From IMG/VR virus record IMGVR_UViG_3300010370_000079, positions 1 through 39,771 of that record: a stretch of 39,771 nt of DNA, one strand, 5' to 3'. The number at the start of each line of letters is the position of its first letter. Position 1 is the stretch's first letter. A model generated the notes under the pieces. The model was not told the origin of the DNA, searched no databases, and saw only the letters and a list, made by a program, of their open reading frames with translations. A program made the position numbers and the translations under genes. This DNA is from a virus. Positions 26,860-35,086 of the stretch are shown here, in pieces.

Positions 26860-28420
26860 ACTCACCAAGATCAATCATGTATTGCATGTAGTCAATGATT
26901 CTTTCAATCAATTTTTTTCTATCTTCATTTGACTGAATGTGATTAAAACACCCATAAACGCTATCTATCGCAAATTGGACAAGGAAATCCTCTGGTGGTG
27001 GAGCTCCATTGAATTGCTCGTATTCAAAGAATGAAAGATTATGGTAATCCCATGGCCTAAATTTCAGTTTTCTTTGATGTGGAAACCAGCATGGGTAATG
27101 CCAAGCATGACCAGCATGCCGCATATCTGGGTGCATCTCAACGAGTGTTTTTACAAGTGGGACTGGTGCTGGTCTTCCGTCCTCGTATGGCTCGGTTCGG
27201 AATAAGTCATCGTCTGGCCCAAAACATCTTTCAAGATCGCCATTTTGGGTGAATAAGAACTTTTGCCCGAATAGTGGCAGTCCTGAAAGGTATGCCCTTG
27301 AAAACCTACGCATTCTGTCTTCAGATTTATCACTACCAACCCATGGTTCAACTGCAATAACTTTAAAGTCTTCATTGCCTATTGAATTCTGGAAATCTAT
27401 TACATCATTTGGGATGGATCCATCTTCCGAATAAACAAACATTGTAACTTTTTGATACAGGTGTGAATATTCGCTCAGCGCATAGATGCCTTTTGTAAAT
27501 ACAAGTGGGATATGGTCAGGGTTTGGTCCTACTGTATTGTCTCTCTCTACACCCTCTATGCTCCACGTATCCCCAAAGTCAGAATTTACCACTATCTTTC
27601 TATTCGGCTCATACTTGGGTTTCTCTTTGCCAACTTCGCATCTAGTGAATACTCTTTGATCATGCGACCAGCCAGGTGAAAAGGAGTGGAGAACTGCCCT
27701 GTTATCCCAGATAATAAGGTCACCCTCGCCCCACCACCATGTGTAACGAAGTTCCGGATTCGTCAACTGTTCCTGCATGTATTTCTTCAGATCGATAAAC
27801 CACTGTGGATTATCGTCTGAGTCAAGTCTCATGTCATGGCCAGACCAGAAAAGCATTGTCTCACCAGTGCATGGATGAGTTCTGAGCGCCGGGTGCTTGG
27901 GGAGTTCGTCTATTGATTCGCCAACAAACCCAGTTGCATTTATCAAATATGCATTTTCAAGATATGGCTTTATATGGTCAGGGCAATCTCTATATGCATT
28001 GACGAGACTATAGACATGCGTTTGACCAACATCGTTCGAGCATGTGAATTTATCCATTCTCACGCCAGTATAAGAAGGAACCTCTTCGAGGAATGGGTTA
28101 TCCATATGCCACTGTGAATTTATAAACCACTCAACATCTTCTGTCTGTGTATTCAGGTTTCCGGCATGTTTTTGGTCAAAGAGTAAGCCAGGCATCAAAG
28201 AAGAGTAATCATTATCGCCCTTATAGATGTGACGCATGATCTCGCAAAACTCTTCATTGCTGGGATTAAGTCCTATAAATCCGATCATTTTGTTTCTTAC
28301 TAATATTTCACCAAAGTAATCCGCATCATCGATCACTTCCCTTGGCGTAACGCCACGCACCTTGAAACCCAGATTTCCCAACCTGAGTCCAGCAGCAATG
28401 CCACCTTTTAATTTTTTCAC
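26843..28420 (-). CDS. TauD-type dioxygenase with a second, unknown C-terminal domain
   Basis: 525 residues from a GTG start at 28420 (GTGA overlap with the previous stop). Residues 1-270 are TauD/TfdA-like: SQWHMDNP gives H105 and D107, WWWGEGDLIIWDNRAVLHS gives distal H245, R256 follows. This copy keeps the classical HxD, unlike its paralogue at 19669-20643. Residues 300-525 are an added domain: strands VTMFVYSED and FKVIAVEPW, FGQKFLFTQNGD, then a His/Trp-rich stretch (HAGHAWHYPCWFPHQ) and a helical end. I cannot name this domain; glycosyltransferase-A-like or ligand-binding are both possible. Confidence 0.75.
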   Translation of the reverse strand: MKKLKGGIAAGLRLGNLGFKVRGVTPREVIDDADYFGEILVRNKMIGFIGLNPSNEEFCEIMRHIYKGDNDYSSLMPGLLFDQKHAGNLNTQTEDVEWFINSQWHMDNPFLEEVPSYTGVRMDKFTCSNDVGQTHVYSLVNAYRDCPDHIKPYLENAYLINATGFVGESIDELPKHPALRTHPCTGETMLFWSGHDMRLDSDDNPQWFIDLKKYMQEQLTNPELRYTWWWGEGDLIIWDNRAVLHSFSPGWSHDQRVFTRCEVGKEKPKYEPNRKIVVNSDFGDTWSIEGVERDNTVGPNPDHIPLVFTKGIYALSEYSHLYQKVTMFVYSEDGSIPNDVIDFQNSIGNEDFKVIAVEPWVGSDKSEDRMRRFSRAYLSGLPLFGQKFLFTQNGDLERCFGPDDDLFRTEPYEDGRPAPVPLVKTLVEMHPDMRHAGHAWHYPCWFPHQRKLKFRPWDYHNLSFFEYEQFNGAPPPEDFLVQFAIDSVYGCFNHIQSNEDRKKLIERIIDYMQYMIDLGEYERDR

Positions 28421-29139
28421 TTCGGCTCATCCAATCTCATGTGACCATCGTGTCGCGGGCCTATCTGTTGACCTTTTTCATCAAGGCCAGTCCTTATTCC
28501 GCCCATCCATGTCCAAGGCTGCTCGGTGACTTTCCTCATCTTTGCTTCCCCGTAGGAGGCCCTGGCATCCATTAGCTCTGGCTTATCCCAATAATTTTCT
28601 ACTTCAAATTCAACCATTGGCATCAATGAGGTGTCGTAGAACTGGAAAAACATAAATGGCATTCCAGATGGGAATGTCACTGGTTCTCCAATTTTCGTTA
28701 TTTTCCAATTCATATTGAACTCATCTGGCCACCAATCCGACGGGATTGTTGCAGTTAGGGGTACGGCTCCATCAATGAAATAGTTTGGAGCACCAGATAC
28801 CCATGTCCATATATTTTTTGGTGTAGAAAATGTCCATCCAGTTGTAAATGACATAATGCCGACAATACTTGGCATGACTATTGCTTTTTGATATTCATGC
28901 CCATCTGCTTGGAATGTTGCAAACTCACCAGAGAGAACTCTCGGAACTGACTGACCACCATCCCACTGAACAACAACATCATGCTGCAAAACCATCTCCC
29001 ACCCAGAGGTATTTGCCTCTGTAAGGGGAAGGCATTTGTATGCATGCTTGTTGTATGTGTCGTCCATCCAGTCGCGCCTAACTAGGCACTGCCGTATTTG
29101 AGGTGGATTCTGGTGAGTCCTAGTCAGGGCTACCTTCAT
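28417..29139 (-). CDS. DUF6065 family protein
   Basis: 240 residues. Two stretches are diagnostic in my reading: CLPLTEANTSGWEM with VVVQWDGG (36-62), and GWTFSTPKNIW, SDWWPDEFNMNW and VTFPSGMPFMFFQFYD further on. This is the pattern of DUF6065, a family without known function. It is joined on both sides by 4-base overlaps (ATGA with the P4H-type gene before, GTGA with the TauD-type gene after), so the three products are probably made together. Trp-rich composition suggests a beta-sandwich that binds a sugar or aromatic ligand; that is inference only. Confidence 0.65.
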   Translation of the reverse strand: MKVALTRTHQNPPQIRQCLVRRDWMDDTYNKHAYKCLPLTEANTSGWEMVLQHDVVVQWDGGQSVPRVLSGEFATFQADGHEYQKAIVMPSIVGIMSFTTGWTFSTPKNIWTWVSGAPNYFIDGAVPLTATIPSDWWPDEFNMNWKITKIGEPVTFPSGMPFMFFQFYDTSLMPMVEFEVENYWDKPELMDARASYGEAKMRKVTEQPWTWMGGIRTGLDEKGQQIGPRHDGHMRLDEPK

Positions 29140-29831
29140 GAAATGCTGGAAACCTGACCAGATGCAGCTGCTAGACCAGAAGTTGTAGACACATTTGACC
29201 CATAACTTCCAGTCTGATGATTTCTGTCGTTGTAGTCATACATTGTGACTGCAGAATATTTCGTACCCTTCGTCACAGGCATTGAGGCGTGTGCGTAGAT
29301 GAAATCAGACGGGTGGATGATTACATCACCCATTTCTGGGAAGAATTTAAGACCCTGATATGGCATGTAGTAATCACCACCCTCGTAACCGCCATTGATG
29401 TAGCCAATTGCCGAGACTGCACAGCTGTAAGAAAAACCAGAGTCTGGGTGAACGGAGAAGTGCTGCCCCTCTCCATACTTGACGAAATTTGTAGCCTCTT
29501 CATATTCCAGGGAGAGGTTATACAGACCAGAATAGTGCTTTACGCACTCTCTAACACCAGATATAACTTCTGTATAAATAGCGCCTAGATCTGAATAATT
29601 CTCATCAGTAATAGGAATATCGCTCTGTCGCAACTTGAAATCAAAGCAGTCTCTGTAATCTTTCATAATTACCTGATCGCCAACCATCGCCTGATTCCAC
29701 TTGTATCTATCACTGGCGCTGTCAGTAAGAACGGCTTCAAGTCGCTCTACAAAGTTGGAGTCAGATGGCCAAACGTTCTTGTAAAGAACAATTCCAGCAT
29801 TTGCATGCCCAAGATAACCGGCTACTTCCAT
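29136..29831 (-). CDS. P4H-type Fe(II)/2-oxoglutarate oxygenase
   Basis: 231 residues with a GGAGAG site before ATG 29831. FSVHPDSG gives H128 and D130, EGGDYYMPYQGLKFFPEMGD is the fold middle, FIYAHASMPV gives H181. The position normally held by the 2-oxoglutarate-binding arginine is lysine (GTKYSAV, K191), as in some P4H-type members. The N-terminus is related to 26038-26859. The last 30 residues are Ser/Gly-rich and probably disordered. It starts one base after the previous stop. Confidence 0.85.
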   Translation of the reverse strand: MEVAGYLGHANAGIVLYKNVWPSDSNFVERLEAVLTDSASDRYKWNQAMVGDQVIMKDYRDCFDFKLRQSDIPITDENYSDLGAIYTEVISGVRECVKHYSGLYNLSLEYEEATNFVKYGEGQHFSVHPDSGFSYSCAVSAIGYINGGYEGGDYYMPYQGLKFFPEMGDVIIHPSDFIYAHASMPVTKGTKYSAVTMYDYNDRNHQTGSYGSNVSTTSGLAAASGQVSSIS

Positions 29832-29832
29832 T

Positions 29833-30471
29833 TTATTCTCTCCCTAGTTTTGTTATTGTATAAAAAGAAGGTGTTGTCCAGCGTTCGCCAGAGAGTATCT
29901 CCTTAACGCCATGCAGGTAATTTATATCCCCGGGATGGGCAACTGCAAGGCCCGGTTTTATCTCAACCTCAATACCGTGCTGTGGGTAGTATATTTCACC
30001 ACCAGTAAAGTGGTCATTCCAGTAAATTACTGAATTCAAATCATATGTAGGAAATGGGTTTGGGGTTCCATCATTTAGCTGTTTATCAGCATGTGGTGAT
30101 TGGCTATTCCCGGGAAGCCACCGGACAAGAACGGGAGGCCTACATGAAACTGTCACGTCATACTTTTCAGATATGGCCTCGGCCATTCTGTGTATATATT
30201 TATCAATAAGGCTGAAAATCTCTGGTGATATCCTTTTCAGGATCTCACCGCTGCACATTCTATCCCGCCAATACGATGAGTCATATATGCATGTTCCGTC
30301 ATCATTGAATTCGTCATCCTTGCCATTTTCCCACTCTGATATCGATGGAAAAAAATTCTGCATCACCTCGAGATCTTTTTTATCAACAAAATCTTTTATG
30401 ATTAATATATTCTTGCTTGAATTGCCAAAGTGGCCGGGCTCAACAAGTGATTTTTCTTCAAAGAATGTCAT
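29833..30471 (-). CDS. P4H-type Fe(II)/2-oxoglutarate oxygenase
   Basis: 212 residues. SPHADK gives H127 and D129, TGGEIYYPQHGIEVEIKPG is the fold middle, INYLHGVKEI gives H187 and GERWTTPSFY gives R197. The helical N-terminus contains ILIIKDFVDKKDLEVMQNFF, the usual first helix. It is a short, catalytic-core-only version of the group. It follows the carbamoyltransferase by 20 bases and has no clear Shine-Dalgarno, which suggests reading through from that gene. Confidence 0.85.
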   Translation of the reverse strand: MTFFEEKSLVEPGHFGNSSKNILIIKDFVDKKDLEVMQNFFPSISEWENGKDDEFNDDGTCIYDSSYWRDRMCSGEILKRISPEIFSLIDKYIHRMAEAISEKYDVTVSCRPPVLVRWLPGNSQSPHADKQLNDGTPNPFPTYDLNSVIYWNDHFTGGEIYYPQHGIEVEIKPGLAVAHPGDINYLHGVKEILSGERWTTPSFYTITKLGRE

Positions 30472-30491
30472 CAGCGCATCATGCTACAACA

Positions 30492-31973
30492 TTAATTAAA
30501 GATCTGCGATTCACCACCGAGTATTGATATTTCACTATTTTCTGCAGCCCAAACTGCTGCATCAACCTCATCATTTAGTAATGGTTGATTTTTTATATTT
30601 AAACTTGTGTTTAAAAGAATTGGAACTCCAGATATATTTTTCCATTCCTTTAGAACTCTGTACAGGCCAGGATGCTGTTTGGCTGTCACTGTCTGAACCC
30701 TGCTCGTGCCATCCACGTGAACAACTGCTGGTATCAGGGATGGGTTTTTGCACCTAACGGCAAACTGCATGTATGGAGACTCGCCATCCATTTCGAACCA
30801 CTCAGATGCATGTTCAGCCATCACAACTGGAGCGAATGGCCTAAACTTCTCTCTCTTCTTAATTTTGTTTACGGCATCCTTGTTTCCAAAAGTCCTCGGA
30901 TCAGCAAGAATGCTCCTATTACCCAATGCTCGCGGCCCGAACTCAGCTCGTCCAGACGCAACAGCAACTATGCCGCTATTCGTAAGTTCACTTATTATCT
31001 TGGAAACTGGATAATCTCCAGAAATATTTTTCCCTAGGTATGGACCATGCCATTCGACATGCCCCCCATATTCCGCTAAAGCTGCGCCGAGACTAGACCC
31101 AGCATCACCTGGATTTGGCATTATCCAAACATTTCTCCACATGTCGCTTATTAATGCATTCGCCTTGCAGTTGAGCGCACAGCCGCCCATGAATACAAGA
31201 TTTTTAGAACTAGATAAACTTTGGGCAAATCCCATTATTTCCAATAGGCGATCCTCATATACCGACTGGACGGAGGCAGCTATGTCATATCTGTCCTGTT
31301 CGGACATCACCGTATTGGGCCAATTAGGGATTCCTTTGTGCATATTTATGGGCTGGTGATTGAAATTGGGAAAATAAGAATTAACTGTTGATTTAAATAT
31401 GGATTTATCTCCAAATCCAGCCATCCCCATCAATATGTATTCCTCTTTCCCTGGCTCAAGTCCAAGCAAGTGGGTGAAGGCGCTGTAAAAAAGTCCAAAA
31501 GATACTGGGTAGCGAAGAGAAAATTTCTTACTGATTGATCTACCAGATGCTTGCCATATTGTTGCTGTTTCAAACTCTCCAATAGCATCTATGACGATAA
31601 TCGTTGCATTCGTGAATGTGGACGTATAGTAACCGGCAGCAGCATGAGATAGGTGGTGGCTATATTGTTTTTCCTTTATTGACTTTAGATATTCAAACTT
31701 ATCTCTATACAAATTTTTATATTCACCATTTATGCCACCGAATAGTGTTCTTCTTGCTTTTTTCAGCATTCTTTTTTCGAAATAAGCTACGGATGATGGC
31801 GTACCGTACGCAAGTGCATCATCCAGCAGCTCCGGGGATATGGAAAATGAATTTTTAATTTTGTCATAGCGCTCTGAATGCGCAGCAAATTTTATTTGTC
31901 CATCAACAACAACGCTCAATGCGGCGTCGTGGGACGAGTCATTTATTCCCCATATAATATTATTTTTGATCAT
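30492..31973 (-). CDS. Carbamoyltransferase, NodU/TobZ family
   Basis: 493 residues. The enzyme moves carbamoyl from carbamoyl phosphate, through carbamoyl-AMP, to a hydroxyl group. Family signatures are complete: GINDSSHDAALS (9-20), HHLSHAAAGYY (106-116), GGCALNCKAN (263-272), GRAEFGPRALGNRSIL (341-356), FRPFAPVV (378-385), and NTSLN (455-459). The length is a little below the usual 550-600. Known acceptors are hydroxyls of sugars, antibiotics and, in some phages, hydroxymethylated DNA bases. Being first in its transcription unit and surrounded by hydroxylases, it may act on a group they create. There is no Shine-Dalgarno before the ATG. Confidence 0.92.
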   Translation of the reverse strand: MIKNNIIWGINDSSHDAALSVVVDGQIKFAAHSERYDKIKNSFSISPELLDDALAYGTPSSVAYFEKRMLKKARRTLFGGINGEYKNLYRDKFEYLKSIKEKQYSHHLSHAAAGYYTSTFTNATIIVIDAIGEFETATIWQASGRSISKKFSLRYPVSFGLFYSAFTHLLGLEPGKEEYILMGMAGFGDKSIFKSTVNSYFPNFNHQPINMHKGIPNWPNTVMSEQDRYDIAASVQSVYEDRLLEIMGFAQSLSSSKNLVFMGGCALNCKANALISDMWRNVWIMPNPGDAGSSLGAALAEYGGHVEWHGPYLGKNISGDYPVSKIISELTNSGIVAVASGRAEFGPRALGNRSILADPRTFGNKDAVNKIKKREKFRPFAPVVMAEHASEWFEMDGESPYMQFAVRCKNPSLIPAVVHVDGTSRVQTVTAKQHPGLYRVLKEWKNISGVPILLNTSLNIKNQPLLNDEVDAAVWAAENSEISILGGESQIFN

Positions 31974-32059
31974 AAATAATTAGTATAAATAGAAATCTTT
32001 GTCTTCTTTATTTTTAATTTTCTTAAATAAAATAACCTTAGCTCTTGACCGTAGTAGCG
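31974..32059 (-). promoter_or_regulatory. AT-rich leader of the carbamoyltransferase operon
   Basis: 86 bases between the terminator at 32060-32091 and ATG 31973. On the minus strand it contains TATACT about 11 bases before the ATG, close to a -10 box, but no good -35 and no ribosome binding site. Since transcription from above should end at the terminator, a promoter is expected here; a very short leader or phage-specific promoter would fit. Confidence 0.4.
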
Positions 32060-32091
32060 AAAAAAAGGTAAGAAACCTAAAAAATCTTACC
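32060..32091 (-). terminator. Intrinsic terminator
   Basis: On the minus strand GGTAAGA, an 11-base loop, TCTTACC and then seven T form a textbook rho-independent terminator, starting about 20 bases after the stop of the SGNH-like gene. It ends the transcription unit that runs from 35008 and separates it from the carbamoyltransferase operon. Confidence 0.8.
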
Positions 32092-32110
32092 CTTGCTCTC
32101 TTTCCGAATA

Positions 32111-33184
32111 TCACGGCATTTCCTCCAGTATTGAAGCTGGTATCTCTTCTCCCAGCATTTGCTCAGCGTAATGTATTTGATCATGCAGACCGGGGTGTTG
32201 GCTATTTATTGATATGTACCAAAATTTCTCCTGACTTTCTGTCAGTGGTACATGATCACACGTCTCAAGTCTTGATGGCGCGCCATGCCTCCTCCACCTT
32301 CCATCTCCACCTATCTTCATCTCCATTTCTCTAAATCTGGCTATCTGATTAGTGGATGTTTCGAGACGCAGTTCAGATTTTCTTTTAATGGTGAAAACAT
32401 CATGAGAGTCAGCAAGGGACGGGTAGTTGGAATGAAACCAAGTCATACAATCGAATGGTATTTCCATAGATTCAAATATTTTCTTTAAGGAATGAAGTGC
32501 TGACATATTGGAAAAAGCAACTGTTTCTGGCGATATTAAATGTTTTTTACCCATGTGATCGACAAGCCGTAGTGGCTTATTTCCCAACCCCATATTGTTG
32601 TGCATATATGAATCAAATGTTTTTTCCCAGTAGGCATGACCAAATATTATTCTTCCGTCTTCAACACCTCCATCGGCATTAGATTCATTGCCTTCAGCGC
32701 TATTAATCCAAGAGTAGGGAAACCACAACCTATACGGGTCAGGCATTAGCGCTAGAACATGCTTTGGAGGTCCGAATTTCGCGGACGCATCCATAGTGAG
32801 AGCTGATATTTTTCTATACCCAGCCCCAACTTCTGAGTAATTATTTACTGTTTTGCCAGTAAACAGCTCAACGATTGATGGCCACGAATAATCAACCGGA
32901 AGCCCTTTTGAAACAGTGTACGAGCAGCCAATACACGCATAGTGCGGATTTTCTGAAAATTTTCTCATTGAGTATGGGGATGATTTTCCATCAAAATCAA
33001 CTATTCCATTGTCATTAACGTATTCATATGATTTATTTTTATCTATAAAACTTTTTTTTGTCTCCTCATCATATTTTGCTGTGTCATATATAGAGAAAAA
33101 AGCCCTATCTGCTGCAGGATTAGAGAAAAATGAAAGAGCGTAAAGTTCATTCGGGTTCAATAATTGATTCTTTATTTTCCTCAT
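32111..33184 (-). CDS. SGNH/GDSL hydrolase-like protein, copy 2
   Basis: 357 residues from ATG 33184, overlapping the previous gene by 38 bases; an ATG 42 bases earlier is open but deeper inside that gene. CIGCSYTVSKGL carries the block I serine in the GCSxT form frequent in phage members, WPSIVELFTGKTVNNYSEVGAG is block II-like, and the end has HPGLHDQIHYAE, which fits the C-terminal catalytic histidine block. A paralogue of 33941-35008 lies one gene upstream. The family hydrolyses or transfers acyl groups on sugars and peptides. The block III GxND is not visible. Confidence 0.6.
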   Translation of the reverse strand: MRKIKNQLLNPNELYALSFFSNPAADRAFFSIYDTAKYDEETKKSFIDKNKSYEYVNDNGIVDFDGKSSPYSMRKFSENPHYACIGCSYTVSKGLPVDYSWPSIVELFTGKTVNNYSEVGAGYRKISALTMDASAKFGPPKHVLALMPDPYRLWFPYSWINSAEGNESNADGGVEDGRIIFGHAYWEKTFDSYMHNNMGLGNKPLRLVDHMGKKHLISPETVAFSNMSALHSLKKIFESMEIPFDCMTWFHSNYPSLADSHDVFTIKRKSELRLETSTNQIARFREMEMKIGGDGRWRRHGAPSRLETCDHVPLTESQEKFWYISINSQHPGLHDQIHYAEQMLGEEIPASILEEMP

Positions 33185-33944
33185 GACAATGTTCTTCCTT
33201 TGGTTTTTGAGGGAGCATTTCCTCATCGATGGAGTCGATGTAACCCTTTGGAATTACTTTCCATATCTGTTCTGGATTATCAACCCTCTTCCACCAATTT
33301 CTATAAACTTCACTAACAAGACTCAGACAAATAGACCTAACTCCTGGCCAAAAGAGAGTAATTGTCATTCTTTCTCCAGATAAAAGCTTTGTTACACCGT
33401 GTGTATAAAAATGATTTGCCGGAAATGTGATTACGTCACCAGCGGATGGTTTGATTTTGTAATCAAGGTAGTTGAAGAAGAACTCTCCACCATCGTATTC
33501 ATCGGTTAAATAGACAACAGATGCATAATCGTTAAAGTGTTCCGATATTGGAACAGGAGGATTCTCATTACCCCTTTCCTCTATTATTAGTTCACCCCAT
33601 GGGTGCCCACTGTCGTTATGGGACTTGATTTCATCGCCAATCATCCATCTGTTATATGAAAGATTTGTCGGTACGAAGAGGAGTTGCCCGTAGTGTTTCT
33701 CCAGCTCCTCATGTATTTTATTTTTTATTTCTCTATCAATCTTGAGCAAATCTGGATTTTCGCCCTTTTCATTGCTTAACGTATAGTGCTGCCTTATATC
33801 TGGGTAATATTTTTCCTGTTTTACCCAGTCAGATTCCCCAAGGAGAAGATTTCTAAATATAGAAAGTTCTTCCTCTTTTAAGAAATTCTCTAAAACTAAG
33901 AGTTGTGGCGGCCTATTTCCGTATTCGATTCTTTTTGAGTTCAT
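33147..33944 (-). CDS. P4H-type Fe(II)/2-oxoglutarate oxygenase
   Basis: 265 residues, start overlapping the previous stop as ATGA. KSHNDSG gives H109 and D111, DGGEFFFNYLDYKIKPSAGD is the fold middle, FYTHGV gives H182 and ERMTITLFW gives R192. The N-terminal helix LVLENFLKEEELSIFRNLLL is typical. A tail after 205 is Lys/Glu-rich and probably disordered. It lies between two SGNH-like genes with overlaps on both sides, so the three products are likely a functional set. Confidence 0.88.
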   Translation of the reverse strand: MNSKRIEYGNRPPQLLVLENFLKEEELSIFRNLLLGESDWVKQEKYYPDIRQHYTLSNEKGENPDLLKIDREIKNKIHEELEKHYGQLLFVPTNLSYNRWMIGDEIKSHNDSGHPWGELIIEERGNENPPVPISEHFNDYASVVYLTDEYDGGEFFFNYLDYKIKPSAGDVITFPANHFYTHGVTKLLSGERMTITLFWPGVRSICLSLVSEVYRNWWKRVDNPEQIWKVIPKGYIDSIDEEMLPQKPKEEHCHEENKESIIEPE

Positions 33945-35008
33945 GGCATTTTCCTTAAAAAATCATTTCCGATTTTCTCCTCAAGGAGATGTTCTGCAAA
34001 GTGAATTTGATCGTGGATCCCAGGATGCTTGCCGATATCGCTAGCAACACTCCACCATTTTTCTTGATATTTAGTCTGTGGAAGATGGTTACATTCATCC
34101 CCAAAGCCAAGCCTTCTCCATGGTGTTCTATATATTTGACTTATTTCCGCTTCCCCATCCCACCAAGTGTCGTTCATTTTTGTTGAGCTTTTTATTAGAT
34201 TTTGTGATTTTAAAATTTGTGTATTATTCTCAAAAATTTTTGCTTGAACATAATTGTTTTCATAATGCTGAATTTGTGAAAGTAAGTAATTCAGCTCATT
34301 ATCCCATGAAGAAAATTTAAAGTTTATGTTATTAATTTTGCAATAATGCAAAAGCATTTCCAGAGAAGTAAAGCTATTGAAAATTGTTAAGTCAACAGAA
34401 GAAGTTGCCCTCCTGCCGCTGCTGTCAGAGAATACAAAAGGTTTTACTGTTTCTGGCTTATCGCTACCACTTGCAAATGAGTGGCGAACATCAAGAAAAT
34501 ACTCATGAACGTCGGTATGCCATGAAGCGTGAATTGTGTGATTTTTCTCGTTTCTCAGATCCGCATATGAGTTTATTGTCCACATTCTGTAAATATCTGG
34601 GAAAAGAGCTAAGACATTTTTGGGTTTCCCAAATTCAGCAAATGAGTCAAATGCGACGGAACAGAGAAACTCCATTCCAGAACCTGGTGAGGAGAGATTA
34701 TTGACCTTCGCCCCAGTAAGTTTTCTTATAATTGATGGCCACGAGTACTCTTCAATTAACCCCATAGAAACAGTGCATGAGCAACCAATACAAACAAAGT
34801 CTGGATTTTTCTCTAGGCCCACCCTTCCCCACGGAAGAGATGATCCGTCAAAATCAGTTATCCCACACAGATTTCTTCCAGGATAAGGCCTATTGCTGTC
34901 CCTTGGCTCAAGTGACTCTTCATATATGATCGCAAATGGATCTTCTACATTATTGCCAAATGATGAAACAATGGGGTCTTGCCCACTATTTCTTCTACTG
35001 ATTGACAT
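33941..35008 (-). CDS. SGNH/GDSL hydrolase-like protein, copy 1
   Basis: 355 residues from ATG 35008; a TTG at 35053 would add 15. The ATG gives an N-terminus of similar length to the paralogue at 32111-33184. CIGCSCTVSMGL carries the block I serine, YSWPSIIRKLTGAKVNNLSSPGSG is block II-like, VLALFPDIYRMW replaces block III, and HPGIHDQIHFAE near the end is the histidine block. The paralogues align over the whole length with about one third to one half identity in the core. Acyl esterase or acyltransferase activity on a glycan or protein modification is plausible. Confidence 0.6.
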   Translation of the reverse strand: MSISRRNSGQDPIVSSFGNNVEDPFAIIYEESLEPRDSNRPYPGRNLCGITDFDGSSLPWGRVGLEKNPDFVCIGCSCTVSMGLIEEYSWPSIIRKLTGAKVNNLSSPGSGMEFLCSVAFDSFAEFGKPKNVLALFPDIYRMWTINSYADLRNEKNHTIHASWHTDVHEYFLDVRHSFASGSDKPETVKPFVFSDSSGRRATSSVDLTIFNSFTSLEMLLHYCKINNINFKFSSWDNELNYLLSQIQHYENNYVQAKIFENNTQILKSQNLIKSSTKMNDTWWDGEAEISQIYRTPWRRLGFGDECNHLPQTKYQEKWWSVASDIGKHPGIHDQIHFAEHLLEEKIGNDFLRKMP

Positions 35009-35086
35009 ACAAGGATAATACTTCACGTCACGGTCCGCCAATGCGCTTACCAATCAGTTAAGTCTCAGACTGATACCATTCAAAAT
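35009..35086. promoter_or_regulatory. Divergent intergenic region
   Basis: 78 bases separate the SGNH-like gene (minus) from the oxygenase at 35087 (plus), the only divergent gene pair in the window, so promoters for both directions are expected. On the minus strand TATTAT lies about 12 bases before ATG 35008 with TTGGCG about 15 bases further up. On the plus strand nothing close to consensus is seen. Confidence 0.4.

Noticed and set aside
28417-31973. Natural-product-like biosynthetic cluster of bacterial origin (carbamoyltransferase, oxygenases)
   Set aside because: Gene packing, overlaps, base composition and the fibre genes on both sides fit the phage itself; no carrier protein, synthase or transporter is present.
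31984-31991. Exact T4-late-type TATAAATA on the plus strand
   Set aside because: No plus-strand gene follows for 3 kb; in this AT-rich gap a chance match is likely.
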